Shown here: positions 1 to 12,139 of the stretch, in pieces | How the letters are laid out: each line of letters begins with the position of its first letter | Numbering within the stretch: position 1 is the first letter of the stretch | Notes under the pieces: model-generated | Told to the model about the DNA's origin: nothing | The model's input: only the letters and a program-made list of their open reading frames with translations | Database searches by the model: none | Position numbers and translations under genes: made by a program | Assembly (NCBI GenBank): GCA_030522415.1 | Contig: CM060106.1 | Location: 24,630,074 to 24,694,073 of the forward strand | Reading direction: 5' to 3' | From: Channallabes apus | Lineage: Eukaryota > Chordata > Actinopteri > Siluriformes > Clariidae | DNA length: 64,000 nucleotides

Positions 1-3000
1 AATTCAAAGTTTATTGGTCACATACACAATCATACACAGTATAATATGCAGTGAAATGCTTTATACGACCGCCAGTGACCTTAAAAAAAGAAAATAAAAG
101 CTTGTACGTAAAATAAATAATCAATAAAAAGGAAATACTAAAGAAATAATTTTAACTAGTAAAATTAACTGTGCATAAGGGCATAATAAAATATTGCAAA
201 AATATAGAAATATAGGATTAAAGTGTCAGTGGTTGTGCAAATATGCATGAAGGTGACATGTGCAATTGTCCAGATGTATGAGTATTTAGTGCAAGTGTGT
301 ATGAATGTGTCCATGATTGTCCAGTCAGTGTTGTGAGCTTAAAAGATGTTATTAGTCCTGTGTGGAGGTGTGATTGTGTGATGATTGAGAGACCTTATCG
401 CCTGCGGGAAGAAGCTCCTCCTCAGTCTCTCTGTGTTGGCCTTTAGGGAGCGGAATCTCTTCCCAGACCGCAACAAAGAGAACAGTCCATTACTGGGGTG
501 ACTGAGGTCCTTCATGATCTTCCTGGCCTTAGTCCAGCACCGCTTGCTGTAGATGGAGTGTAGGTCAGGGAGCTCAGTGCGGATGATGCGCTCGGCTGAT
601 CGCACCACCCTCTGTAGCGCTCGTCTGTCCTGCATGGTGCTGTTCCCGAACCAGGTCATGATGTTTCCCGTCAGGATGCTCTCTATGGTGCAGGAGTAGA
701 AGTTCCTGAGCACCTTGGAGGGCAGTCTAAAGTCTCTAAAGCGTCTGAGGTGGTAGAGACGCTGCCGGGCTTTTTTCACCACGTGTTGATGTGACAGGAC
801 CATGACAGGTCCTGCGTGATGTGAACACCGAGGTATCTGAAGCTGTCCACTCTCCCCACTGGGCTCCTGTTGATGACGGGGGTCTGGTAGTTCCTCTCCT
901 GCTTTGTACTAAAGTCCACTATCAGCTCCTTTGTCTTACTGATGTTCAGGAGGAGATTATTCCTCTGGCACCAGTTCTCCAGATTTCCAATCTCATGATT
1001 GTTGGTGATCAGTCCGACCACGACGGTGTCGTCAGCAAACTTGATGATGGAGGTGGAGTTGGTAGTGGCCACGCAGTCGTGGGTGTACAAAGAGTACAGC
1101 AGGGGGCTCAGAACACAACCCTGGGGGGCTCCAGTGCTGAGAGTGAGTGTGGCTGAGACATGTCCGCCCATCCTTACTGCCTATGGTCTGCCAGTCAGAA
1201 AATTGGAGATCCACTGACATATAGATGAGCTCAGTCCCAGGTGCTCCAGCTTGGTGGTGAGTGTGGAGGGAATTATTGTGTTAAAAGCAGAGCTGTAGTC
1301 GATGAAGAGCATTTTAACATAATTCCCTTTCCTAGTGTCCAGGTGAATGAGTGATGTGTGGAGGAGATGAGAGATTGCATCGTCTGTGGAGCGGTTCTGA
1401 CGGTATGCAAACTGTAGTGGGTCCAGTGTGTCGGGTAGTGAAGAAATGATGAAGTCTCTGATAAGGCGTTCAAAGCACTTCATCACTACTGAGGTGAGGG
1501 CTACAGGGCGATAGTCATTGAGAGAAGCAGGATGTGGTTTCTTTGGAACAGGAACAATAATGGACTCTTTGAAGCATGTGGGGATCACCGACTGAGATAA
1601 AGAGATGTTGAATATCTCAGTGAACACAGGTGCTAGCTGGTCTGCGCAGGCTCTGAGAATACGACCTGAGATGCCGTCTGGTCCTGCTGCTTTCCTGGTG
1701 TTCACTCTCTTGAAGGCTCTCCTCACGTCGTGCTCGGAGATGATGAGCGCGTTCCCGGTGCTGGCTGTGTCTTCCTGTCTGCAGCCATTAGCGCCGCTAG
1801 CATTAGCGCCGTTAGCATTAGCGCCGTTAGCATTAGCATTGCTAGCGTCTTTAGCTGCAGCCTCGAAGCGAGCGTAAAATGTGTTCAGCTCGTCTGCCAG
1901 AGTCGCGTCCGCGTTCGTCATACCGGATGCTGGTGCTTTATACTCCGTTATTGTTCTCAGTCCCTGCCACAGGCTCCTAGAGTCACTCTGTTGAAGCTGT
2001 GACTCTAGTTTTCTCCCGTAGCGCTGCTTCGCCTCTTTCACCGCCTTCCGGACGTTGTATGACGCAGCCTTGTACAGTTCCATGTCCCCCGACACAAGTC
2101 CCGTGTTGTAGGCAGCTGTGCGAGATCTCAGAGCGTCGCGGATGGTTTTATCCACCCACGGCTTCTGGTTGGGAAACGTTCTGATAGTCTTTTTCTCTAC
2201 CGTATCGTCTGCCAGCTTTTCAATAAATCCCACAACCGCTTCCGTAAACACGCTGACGTCATCATCGGAGCTGTTTCTGAACATGTCCCAGTCTGCGTCA
2301 TCGAGTGCGTCCTGTAACGCGGCCACCGATTGGTCCGTCCAGCGCGCGACCTCCCTCTGAACCGGAACTTCCTGTTTCAGCCTTTGTTTATATTTTGGCA
2401 TGAGGAAGATGGCGGCGTGGTCGGATTTACCAAACGCTGGACGAGATTGTGCCTTGTAACCGTCTTTGACCGTGGTATAACAATGGTCCAGTGTCCTTTC
2501 GCCCCTGGTGGGGCAGGTGATGTGCTGATAAAAGTTCGGCGCTGCGCGTTTGAGGTTGGCACTATTAAAATCCCCCGCCACAATGAGCGCAGCGTCCCGG
2601 TGTTGTGTCTGGTGCTGTATGAGCGCCTCATGCAGCTCGCATAAGGCCTTGTCTGTGTCTGCTTGTGGAGGAATGTAAACGGCACTGATTATGACCGATG
2701 TGAACTCCCGTGGAAGATAAAATGGACGACACATGATGGACAGTAGTTCCAGGTTTGGTGTGCAGGAGCGTGTAAGAGGAACAACGCTCGCGCTGTTGCA
2801 CCATTAAGCACACGCCGCCTCCCCTTGACTTCCCCGAGTCCCGCGTCCTGTCCATGCGGTGAACCGAGAAGAACTCGGCCGGCTGTATGGCGTGGTCTGG
2901 CACCGCTGGGTTCAGCCATGTCTCGGTGAAGCAGAGGAGATTGCAGTCCCGAATGTCTCTCTGGAACTTTATCCTGGCCCTGAGGTCATCGAGCTTGTTC

Positions 3001-3355
3001 TCCAGTGACTGGACGTTGGCGAGCAGGATACTAGGCAGAGGTGCGCGGTGTGCACGGGCCCTGAGCCTGTTCCTCATCCCAGCTCGTCTCCCTCGAGGTC
3101 TCCGCTTCGCGTCGCGTCGATTGTTCTCCCTCAGGATCTCACTCGGCCAGCTCGGATCCGGAGTTAAAACCGTCGAATTGTGAGTACATTGTATACCAAT
3201 AGAAACAAGAGTGTCTCTATCATACCTAATGTACTCAATGGTGATGATTTTGCCGATTTTAAAACACTGAAAACTAACTTAAAGAACAAAAACAAAGAAA
3301 AGGTGGTCGGAGCAGTCGTGACGGCAGCCGAACTCACCGGCGCCATCTAGGTTGA
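1..3355 (-). mobile_element. Nearly full-length non-LTR retrotransposon (LINE, jockey/CR1-L2-Rex1 type)
   Basis: A LINE read on the minus strand. Its 3' end lies at the left edge of the window, where the reverse complement ends in an AATAAA-containing tail without a long poly(A). Endonuclease and reverse transcriptase pieces follow upstream. Its 5' end lies near 3350, where the sequence switches abruptly to the Rep-A repeat (compare the uninterrupted Rep-A at 46880-46930). The 5' untranslated part covers about 3080-3350. The clade is inferred from the RT motifs and tail style, not from a search. The 3' flank, and so any target duplication, is outside the window. Confidence 0.85.
339..3077 (-). 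pseudogene. LINE endonuclease-reverse transcriptase ORF, broken by frameshifts and a stop
   Basis: Four collinear pieces, each in a different frame from the next. 3077-2628 gives the endonuclease N-terminus, including the stretch LLCFTETWL and a GGGVCL segment. 2734-1181 carries the rest of the endonuclease (VAGDFNSANL, then KSDHAAI) and the RT fingers and palm, with AAGPDGISGRIL, NDYRPVALTSV and FIDYSSAFNTI. 1171-776 carries GAPQGCVLSPLLYSLYTHDC and the catalytic box FADDTVVVGL. 803-339 is the C-terminal region, with the LRRF and IESILTGN segments typical of this LINE group. Breaks lie near 2735-2790, at a stop near 1181, and near 785-800. The enzyme would nick target DNA and prime reverse transcription of its own RNA, but this copy is dead. 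Confidence 0.88.
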
Positions 3356-6300
3356 GGCTTTTACCACTGAGTGGCGCTATATAACTATAGACTGACGCCT
3401 CAGGCATCAGTTCGTTCTCTCCAGGCTTAATGAGGCGCAGGTCGTCCACAGCTGCACGTCGTTGCAGATAAAATAAAGTGAAACATTGTAAATAAACGAA
3501 TTCATAATCACAGTAGTAACATTAAAGTACAAATTTATAATTAAAATTAAATTCAGTTTTTTAGGATCGAATTTAAGCAACGTAAACGTTGTAAACTGTG
3601 TAATTACAGTAGAAAGGCTACACGTGTAGGGTCTTGTGTCATCTTATATTTTGTGTTCTTTAAATTTGTAGCTTTTATAAGACTCTACTTTTATTTAGGT
3701 GCACACACAATGATGAAAAAACTTCATGATTTTGTTAAATAAATAAAGTAAACGGGGTTCTGTATTGATTTTGGTGAACTTGAGCGCATCAGAAAATTAA
3801 CCCAAACTCCGTGTATACTCGCCGCACAGACGTGAAAAATATATACTTATAGAAAGAGAAATGTCTGCTTTAATATAAACTAATGAAAAAAAAATATTAG
3901 ATTATGTAATTCGTATGAGAAGTGAATTACTGTATAGGCGCGCTCACTGACGACGAGATGACATGATCAGCACAGCCGTAACCAAAGGAATCACTAACTT
4001 ATCAATGAATTATTAAAATGGTCAGAGTGAGTTTCCTGGCTGTTTTAACAAATATTTGAAGTAGATAACAGTAGCCCACATTTATAAAAGCATTTATATT
4101 TATATAAAACTATAAATTAAAAAAATAATAATAATCCGGCATTTATTATTAGGTGTGCCCGCTGCCAAAGTTCTTCAGTAACAAACCTATAAAACATGTA
4201 CATCTGTATGAATAAATTGTTTAAATGTGATCAGTGATTTATGTAAATGACTCAGTTTAGATGTAAGTAAATGCTCCTGTAAATGTGTTTGCTGAAAGAG
4301 ATATCTAATCTCTCATATCGGCGCGCGCGTTCATCTGACTTTAGATCAAAACTCGGCAAAGTTAAACAGTGCACACATTTAACGTACGTTGACTAAAAGG
4401 TTTATTCACAAGCATCAAAAATGCTCCCGATATGAGCCGACACGAGCAGATTTGTTTCAGTCAGAATATTTATCAATCATAAAGAGAGGCGACATACTTG
4501 CTGATTAAACACTGCATTTTTTTTAAAGTGAAAGCACGCGATGTGAGCAGCTTTAATTACTGATAATTAAATCATTATTAAATGGTGGACATAAACAGCA
4601 AAAATAATAATATTACTCTTTTGATTATTATTATCATGTTCTTTTGCAGTTTGAGCATCTATGGATTCCAAAATTGATATTTTTACCATTTTTTTAATCA
4701 CTGGAATGTTTTTAATCGCTCGATACACAACCCATCATTTTAATGCTATTTTACAAAGGGTAAATACACATGGAATAATTTTATTTGGTTTGTTTATTTA
4801 TAAATAAAATCTAAAATTAAAACATTGTAGAGTAATTAAAAACAGTGTAGAGTGATTAATAACACTACATGTTATGGTAAGAAAAATCTCATTCCAGGGA
4901 TTACAAACTGTAACAATGTCAATTTTAGAATTCAAAAGATTTTAAATTTACACAAATTTAAGAAGAGGCCTGAAGCCAGATCCAAGATCCTCCCCAGTTT
5001 GCTGAAACCATGAACAGTGGTGATTTTAGTTTCTCCGAGTTTATAGGTGAGAACAGCTATTCACACTTGAGGTATATTACAGTATTTGCATGTGTCTGAC
5101 ATGGCAAAGCACACACAGTAACATGGCAAGAACAACAACCCCGTACTGTAATTAGAAAATATATATACTTATAGAAAGAGAAATATCTGCTTTAATATAA
5201 ACTAATCAAAAAAATTATTAGATTATGTAATTCGTATGAGAAGTGAATTATAGGCGCGCTCACTGCTGCGGAGACGACGAGGAATCACTAATTTATCAAT
5301 GAATTATTAAAATGGTCAGAGTGAGTTTCCTGGCTGTTTTAACAAATATTTGAAGTAGATAACAGTAGCCCACATTTATAAAAGCATTTTTTATTTATAT
5401 AAAACTATATATAAAAAAAATAATCCTGTATTTATTTTTAGGTGTGCCCGCTGCCACAGTTCTTCAGTAAGAAACCTATAAAACATGTACATCTGTATGA
5501 ATAAATTGTTTAAATGTGATCAGTGATTTATGTAAATGACTCAGTTTAGATGTAAGTAAATGCTCCTTGCTATAGGGACTGACATCGGCGTGCTGAAAGA
5601 TCTAATCTCTCATATCGGCGCGCGCGTTCATCTGACTTTAGATCAAAGTTAAAGAGCGCACACGCGGGATCATGCAAACGTTTCCCCTTCTACTCTCCTC
5701 TTTCATCAAAAATGAACAATCCGACACGAGCAGATTTGTTTCAGTCAGAATATTTATCAATCATAAAGAGAGGCGACATATACTTGCTGATTAAACACTG
5801 CATTTTTAAAGTGAAAGCGCGCGATGTGAGCAGCTTTAATTATTGATAATTAAATCATTATTAAATGGTGGACATAAAAAGCAAAAAGAATAATAATATT
5901 ATTTTGATTATTATTATCATGTTCTTTTGCTGTTTGAGCATCTGTGGATTCCAAAATTGACATTTTTACCGTTTTTTAATCACTGAAATGGAAGAGATAC
6001 TGTACTGTAGAAAGGTTCCTTATCATAACGTGCCTTGTATTGTTTTTTAATCGCTCGATACACGACCCATCATTTTTAATGCTATTTTACAAAGGGTAAA
6101 TACACATGGAATAATTTTATTTGGTTTGTTTATTTATGAATAAAATTAAAAGTGCACGCACTACATGGCAAAAATATGTTAGTATATCATGACTGAAATA
6201 CAGATACAGAAAGCAAAATGTCTGCTTTTATATAAATTAATGGGGGGGGGGAAATCAGGTTATGTAATTTGTATAAAACGTGGATTACTACAGCGCATCC

Positions 6301-6537
6301 ACTCACAGCCGAAACCAAAGACATCAACGTATCAATGAATTATTAAAATGGTCAGTCAGTTTCCCTGCTGTTTTCTTATCCCCACCCCCGTTAAAAAGGC
6401 GCACTGTATTCAGAGGCTCTGCCTATTCAGTAAAGAAAAACACTATTGTTATTATTTCAATTCATACTGTACAGCTGTGAGAATTGGGGCAGGGATATTA
6501 TGCCAATATTAAATATTATATACGATATTAAATTTTA

Positions 6538-6652
6538 AGCCCTGGTCAACAGAATTCTGTGAAGGAAGGAAACAGACAGAGGCAGAGATTGGTACCCTTC
6601 GGAGTGAGTTGGGAGTTTGCAAGGCAGAGAAGGATGCTCTTCGGAGTGAGTT
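6538..6652 (+). pseudogene. Relic of the Rep-A coiled-coil reading frame
   Basis: An open stretch follows an AG dinucleotide and contains the heptad-like residues TLRSELGVCKAEKDALRSEL before an in-frame TGA at about 6650-6652. The same coiled-coil signature (CKSAKDALRSELQVCK) is found in Rep-A copy 3 at about 50290, where the frame continues for another 180 codons. Rep-A copy 2 holds the equivalent relic in reverse at about 32700-32820. The copies therefore appear to be internally deleted forms of a coding parent. Confidence 0.55.
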
Positions 6653-7672
6653 GCGAGTTTGATGAGACGGCATGAATATTTAATACAGCAAATTAAATAT
6701 TTTGGTTTATATTTTGGTTTATATTATATGGTTAATGTATTTTGGTTTATATTGCAAACGAATAACGAATCAAGAGCCTGTGATTATATTGCATAAATAT
6801 TATTTTGTACAGACAAATATCTGAATTTTTTATTTTTTATTTTTTAGATTTTTTTTAAACAAATCTCTCAAAAATAGTAAGATGTATTTTGGTTTTATAC
6901 TGCAAACGAAAAACGAATCCAGGGTCTTGTGTCATCTTATATTTTCTGTTATTTAAATTTGTAGTAGATTTATTAAATGAAATAAATTACACTAAACCGG
7001 GTTCTGTATTGTTTTCGGTGAACTTGAGCGCGTCAGAAAATGAACCCAAACTCCGTGTATACTCGCCTCACAGACGTGAAAAATATATACTTATAGAAAG
7101 AGAAATATCTGCTTTAATATAAACTAATGAAAAAAAATTATTACATTATGAAGTACTGTAGCTAACAGTAGCCCACATTTATATAAAAAAGCATTTTTTA
7201 TTTATATAAAACTATTAAAAAAATAATCCTGCGTTTATTTTTAGGTGTGCCCGCTGCCACAGTTCTTCAGTAACAAACCTATAAAACATGTACATCTGTA
7301 TGAATAAATTGTTTAAATGTGATCAGTAAATGCTCCTTGCTAGTGACTGACATCGGCGTGCTGAAAGATCTAATCTCTCATATCGGCGCGCGCGTTCATC
7401 TGACTTAACGTTTCAGCCATTCACACATGCATTGTGCTGTTGTTTGTACACACTTTCAGTTTTCCCCTTCTACTCTCCTCTTTCATAAAAAATGAACAAT
7501 CCGACAAGAGCAGATTTGTTTCAGTCAGAATATTTATCAATCATAAAGAGAGGCGACATATACTTGCTGATTAAACACTGCATTTTTAAAGTGAAAGCAC
7601 GCGATGTGAGCAGCTTTAATTATTGATAATTAAATCATTATTAAATGGTGGACATAAAAAGCTTTTATAAAA

Positions 7673-8870
7673 GGTTTTATACTGCAAACGAAAAACGAAT
7701 CCAGAGCCTGTAATTATATTGCATAACTATTATTTTGCACAAATACTGTAAATCTCTGAATAAAACAATGATATTTTATTCACAAATGTAAGACAATATA
7801 TTTTGGTTCAGTGCCAGACGAAGTGCGAGCAAATAATGTAATGAGAGGCCCCGATTATACTGCATACATCTTTTTTATTGATTTATTTTTTTATTATCTA
7901 TTCTGGAAGTTTGCTCTATTTGTTTTAGTTATTTCTATATTTAAATCTTGATGTCTTAAACTCTAACAACTGTAAGTATTGTCGAAATAATTTTTTTTAA
8001 AGCCCTAGTGCTGTTGTTTGTGCTGTTTTCTTTAATAATAACACTAAACAGATAAAAACAGAGTCTGTCTAAACAAAATAAAAACCAATGTTTTCTAACT
8101 CATATTTTTTTTATATAAACATACAGTAAAACATCATTCAGTACAACTGAATCGCAGAAAAAAAATCAGCAAAAATATTATTTAGTACAACGCAATCTTT
8201 GGATCCTTGATGAGACGGCATAAATATTTAATACAGCAAATTAAATATTTTGGTTTATATTTTGGTTTATATTATATGGTTAATGTATTTTGGTTTATAT
8301 TGCAAACGAATAACGAATCAAGAGTCCGTGATTATATTGCATAAATATTATTTTGTACAGACAAATATCTGAAAAAAAAACAGTTTTTTTTTACAACGAA
8401 TCTCTCAAAAATAGTAAGATGTATTTTGGTTTTATACTGCAAACGAAAAACGAATCCAGAGCCTGTAATTATATTGCATAACTATTATTTTGCACAAATA
8501 CTGTAAATCTCTGAATAAAACAATGATATTTTATTCACAAATGTAAGACAATATATTTTGGTTCAGTGCCAGACGAAGTGCGAGCAAATAATGTAATGAG
8601 AGGCCCCGATTATACTGCATACATCTTTTTTATTGATTTATTTTTTTTATTATATATTCTGGAAGTTTGCTCTATTTGTTTTAGTTATTTCTATATTTAA
8701 ATCTTGATGTCTTAAACTCTAACAACTGTAAGTATTGTCGAAATAAATTTTTTTAAAGCCCTAGTGCTGTTGTTTGTGCTGTTTTCTTTAATAATAACAC
8801 TAAACAGATAAAAACAGAGAGTCTGTCTAAACAAAATAAAACCAATGTTTTCTAACTCATATTTTTTATA
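7673..8870 (+). repeat. Two direct copies of a ~430-bp block inside Rep-A copy 1
   Basis: The block starting TTTATACTGCAAACGAAAAA at about 7675 recurs almost identically from about 8430. Both copies include GTGCCAGACGAAGTGCGAGC and the AAGCCCTAGTGCTGTTGTTT segment. A second pair (GATGAGACGGCATRAATATT at about 6660 and 8209) brackets it, so the arrangement looks like a tandem duplication of roughly 1.5 kb. Copy 2 carries a shorter form of the second block. Confidence 0.8.
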
Positions 8871-9124
8871 TTTATAGTTTTTCATGTTTGTTGGATGTGT
8901 AAATTATCATAATTGTAGTATTACTTCGCTACAACATATTGTTTTGACTTTATTATGACTTAAGCTCTGAATATATTTAAAAACCGATACGACGGAAAAT
9001 GTCAATTTGCGCCACCTGGCGGTCATTTCACGAATTATTTTGAAATGCTCCTGGTTTATTTTGGCCGCTGCCGCTTTCCACGGCGGTGAGTGCGCCGGTA
9101 ATGAGCAGTCTGGTTGTCACACCA

Positions 9125-9126
<2 letters not shown>

Positions 9127-9191
<65 letters not shown>
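9127..9191. repeat. (TA)n microsatellite
   Basis: About 65 bp of alternating TA directly abuts the right end of Rep-A copy 1. Tyr-Ile reading frames across it are artefacts of the repeat. Confidence 0.95.
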
Positions 9192-9277
9192 TTATATTAT
9201 GTATTATATTATTATGTGTATATATAAGGTATAATATACCTAATTAAAAAGAGAACTATACCCATAATGTAAATGAT

Positions 9278-9641
9278 TGTAACGGTTAACCCCTAGAGGG
9301 CGCCTAACGCCTGTGTATGTTTTTGAGTTGGAGTTTTGTTTAGTTCGAGTTTTACTTCATTTCCCAGTTTGCACCTCGGTCAGGTGACGTAGAAGCTCAC
9401 CTGAACCGAGGGAAGTTAATTTGATGATAGTTTATGTTTAGTTATAAATAGCCTGGCTGGACTCCAGTCAGGCGTCTAGCAACTGCTCAGTATTGTTTAA
9501 GTTTGTGTTGGAGTGCCTAGAGTTGTTTATGTTTTGTTTTAACCAAAATAAAGGACTTTTTGTGAAACCGTCAGCTTGCCTCCGCGCTCATGCCACGAAA
9601 ACACGCCCGACACAGACACAGTAAGGGGAAGAAACATGACA
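9278..9641 (+). repeat. 5' LTR of the small LTR element
   Basis: 364 bp, TG...CA ends. A TATA-like TATAAATAG lies near 9444 and an AATAAA near 9546, in the order expected for U3-R-U5. The first 30 bp resemble, in reverse, the end of another LTR fragment at 56771, suggesting a shared LTR family. Confidence 0.85.
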
Positions 9642-10280
9642 GATTGCTAGACCTACCAAGTGGCATGGCAGAGGTTTTCCCCCTGAACAATTTTTGGGGG
9701 GGGCGCTGGTACGATCTCGCCCGAGCTGGCGGAAAGGCGGAAAGACAGCGAGGAGGAGATGTTTGGAGGCTGGATTTACAGCGGGCTGGAAGACAACGAG
9801 GAGGAGATGTACCGCAGCTGGGAATACAGCTTGCTGGTGGAGCAGGAGGGGCTGCTGGAGGACAGCGAGGAGCACGGCGAGACTGAGTTCTGGCAGAGCC
9901 AGGATAATTCCAGGTACGCGAGGGGGCGGAGATGGAGGAGGAGAACGTGACGGAGAGTGAGAGGATGGCGGGACATGGCTGGAAAGGCAGCGGGTTCGCC
10001 GTCCGGCGCACGCCCTGGAGGGGTGTGACAGCCGAGGGAGAGACGGGAGAGTGCTACAGGCAGTGGGCGGAGGACAACGAGGAGCGCATCGGAGACCTGC
10101 GGGAGCAGGTGGTGCGGCTCCAACAGTTGCTCGTCCAGGTTCGGGAGAGCCAGGCTGTAGTCCCGGAGGTCCTCCCTCTCTCGGACCCGGACGACATGCT
10201 CACCATTCCGCCACTGCCTGGGATCGGCGCCGGAGAATTACGCGCCGCAGCGGGAAAGCGTCATTCTTCCGACTCCTCCA

Positions 10281-10625
10281 GACTTCGAGGACAGCGCGCT
10301 AGCGTATCAGCAGCAGCTGTCCGACGCACCCGTTCTACCGCCGCCTCCAGACTTCGAGGACAGCGTGCTAGCATGTCAGCAGCAGCTGTCCGACGCACCC
10401 GTTCTGCCGCCGCCTCCAGACTTCGAGGACAGCGCGCTAGCGTGTCAGCAGCCGCTGTCCGATGCACCCGTTCTGCCGCCGCCTCTCGGCTTCGAGGACA
10501 ACGCGCTAGCGTGTCAGCAGCAGCTGTCCGAAGCACCCGTTCTACCACCGCCTGCAGACTTCGAGGACAGCGAGCCAGCGTGTCAGCAGCCGCTGACCGA
10601 CGCACCCGTTCTACCGCCGCCTCCC
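10281..10625 (+). repeat. 69-bp coding minisatellite, ~5 units
   Basis: The phrase GACTTCGAGGACAGC recurs at 10281, 10350, 10419, (variant) 10488, 10557 and (variant) 10626, exactly 69 bp apart, so the reading frame is kept (23 residues per unit). Confidence 0.95.
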
Positions 10626-10680
10626 GGCTTCGAGGACTCAGATCCAGCTCTGCAGCCGCCGAGCACGCTTCCAACTCTGC

Positions 10681-11010
10681 AGCCGCCGAGCACGTCTCCA
10701 GCGCGTCGGCAGCCGGCGAGCACGTCTCCAGCGCGTCGGCAGCCGGCGAGCACGTCTCCAGCGCGTCGGCAGCCGGCGAGCACGTCTCCAGCGCGTCGGC
10801 AGCCGCCGAGCACGTCTCCAGCGCGTCGGCAGCCGCCGAGCACGTCTCCAGCGCGTCGGCAGCCGCCGAGCACGTCTCCAGCGCGTCGGCAGCCGCCGAG
10901 CACGTCTCCAGCGCGTCGGCAGCCGCCGAGCACGTCTCCAGCGCGTCGGCAGCCGCCGAGCACGTCTCCAGCGCGTCGGCAGCCGCCGAGCATGCCTCCA
11001 GCCCTGGACA
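10681..11010 (+). repeat. 30-bp coding minisatellite, ~11 units
   Basis: Eleven head-to-tail 30-bp units with core GCACGTCTCCAGCGCGTCGG. Most are identical apart from a CCGCCG/CCGGCG variant that groups by position, which is a sign of recent unit duplication. All six frames are open, so long frames on both strands here are composition artefacts except for the one continuous with the upstream protein. Confidence 0.95.
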
Positions 11011-11028
11011 GGAGGCGTAAGGTAGAAC

Positions 11029-11304
11029 AGTTTGCACCTCGGTCAGGTGACGTAGAAGCTCACCTGAACCGAGGGAAGTTAATTTGATGATAGTTTATGT
11101 TTAGTTATAAATAGCCTGGCTGGACTCCAGTCAGGCGTCTAGCAACTGCTCAGTATTGTTTAAGTTTGTGTTGGAGTGCCTAGAGTTGTTTATGTTTTGT
11201 TTGAACCAAAATAAAGGACTTTTTGTGAAACCGTCAGCTCGCCTCCGCGCTCATGCCACGAAAACACGCCCGACACAGACACAGTAAGGGGAAGAAACAT
11301 GACA
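11029..11304 (+). repeat. 3' LTR of the small LTR element, 5'-truncated
   Basis: 276 bp, nearly identical to 9365-9641 with very few substitutions, which indicates a recent insertion. The missing 87 bp correspond to the start of U3. The proline-rich reading frame runs into this repeat and stops at about 11087. Confidence 0.88.
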
Positions 11305-11309
11305 ATGAT

Positions 11310-12139
11310 TAATTTACGTAAATGTAAACTTACAGTTACTATAACAAAAGTTTGACTTTAATCCTCTCTAAATTTTATTATTTCAATTTACCCAATGTCC
11401 TAAGATGTGTTAATTAACCCTAAATTTCACAGCTGTTTTATTTTACCCATGCAGCCATTAACAAATGAGCAAATGAGCATCTCAGGTAGGCAGGAAACAG
11501 TTCTTTTATTATAGAATTTATTTTAAATAAAAAAACCAAGCACAAATACATTGGTATAAAACACTGGACATAAGAAAGAGAGAAAGAGAGGCATAAGGCC
11601 AGACAGTGAAACAAGTAGGATATCCAAGATCAAGGCGAAACAAAACAAGACAAAAAAGATAAATAAAAAAAATAAATAATAAAAAACAACCAGTTTTCCC
11701 CACTTACTGTTAAAATGGTTAAAATAACATAATATGATCACTACATATCTGGATAATATCTGCCTCTTAAAAAACTTTCTGTAATAGAAATCACTGTCAG
11801 ATAGATTCAATTTCATAGTTCCTGGTTCACAGTAGTTATTATTATTATTATTATTATTTATTTTTTTTTTTTACAATTTACTGTCATTTCTTTAATTAGT
11901 ACTAATTAGGCCGTGGGATCCATATTATCTTAAATTGCATCTATCTTATCTACTTTTTAAATGATATAGCATGGAGGATGAGTGTTTGTCATTCATTGTA
12001 ACTTTACACCCATTTGGTTTCACAGTATCTTTGCATTGCACATGTCTTATTTCCATGTTTCTATCCCAAGTATTTTCATGTTGTTTTCTGTTTTTTTCCT
12101 GGTGATTTTTTCAGTGATTTCTAGTGTTTGAGTTCTCAT
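11310..12139. other. No gene seen (AT-rich)
   Basis: AT-rich unique-looking sequence with a short (ATT)n run near 11837-11858. The minus-strand frames at 11518-11816 are low-complexity and not supported. Confidence 0.6.

Larger units (their letters stand above)
3356..9127 (+). mobile_element. Rep-A copy 1: large TIR element, 5' end removed by the LINE
   Basis: First of three long copies of a family called Rep-A here. It starts mid-element at the motif TGAGTGGCGCTATATAAC, where the LINE ends. It finishes at 9127 with CACACCACTG, the same end as copy 2. The body is AT-rich and largely non-coding, with strong internal repetition. The block around TGCCCGCTGCCA occurs near 4155, 5443 and 7245, and TGGTGGACATAAA occurs near 4581, 5865 and 7647. 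A 110-bp relic of the family's coiled-coil exon lies at about 6538-6652. The right flank is a (TA)n tract, so the target duplication cannot be read here. Short reading frames inside it (for example 6280-6480 and 6889-7122) recur in other copies but show no protein-family features. Confidence 0.8.
9759..11087 (+). pseudogene. Repetitive acidic/coiled-coil/proline-rich protein of the LTR element, frameshifted
   Basis: No family recognised. Three segments in successive frames appear to form one ancestral protein. An acidic start lies at about 9759-9920 (GLEDNEEEMYRSW, LLEDSEEHGE). A segment from 9932 has a likely coiled coil (NEERIGDLREQVVRLQQLLV) and then PLSDPDDMLTIPPLPG. After a shift near 10205-10240, the frame runs from about 10240 to 11087. 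This last part has about five 23-residue units (core ACQQQLSDAPVLPPPPDFED), then about eleven 10-residue units (STSPARRQPP type). The choice of the last frame rests on the join to conserved residues ahead of the repeat (ESVILPTPPDFEDS). It has no zinc knuckle, protease or RT. A Gag-like or packaging role is only a guess. Confidence 0.5.
9278..11304 (+). mobile_element. Small LTR retrotransposon without gag-pol (non-autonomous)
   Basis: Bounded by direct repeats that begin TGTAACGG and end AACATGACA, with a perfect 5-bp target duplication ATGAT at 9273-9277 and 11305-11309. The total length is 2027 bp, far too short for gag-pol. The interior (9642-11028) holds only an acidic, coiled-coil and proline-rich reading frame. 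The right LTR lacks its first 87 bp, so the element suffered a deletion after insertion. Either autonomous gypsy-like elements must mobilise it, or it is already fixed. Confidence 0.88.

Noticed and set aside
9007..9234. Frame MRHLAVISRIILKCSW... conserved in two places
   Set aside because: Conserved only because it is the 3' end of Rep-A in copies 1 and 2; it runs into a TA microsatellite and has no family features.
10681..11010. Regular 30-bp repeats that could suggest a CRISPR array
   Set aside because: Units are directly adjacent without spacers, lie in a coding frame inside an LTR element, and the genome is a vertebrate.
10261..11037. 258-residue open frame on the minus strand (Ala/Glu/Thr-rich)
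   Set aside because: It is the mirror of a GC-rich coding minisatellite. Similar open frames exist in several phases, and only the plus frame joins sensible upstream coding.
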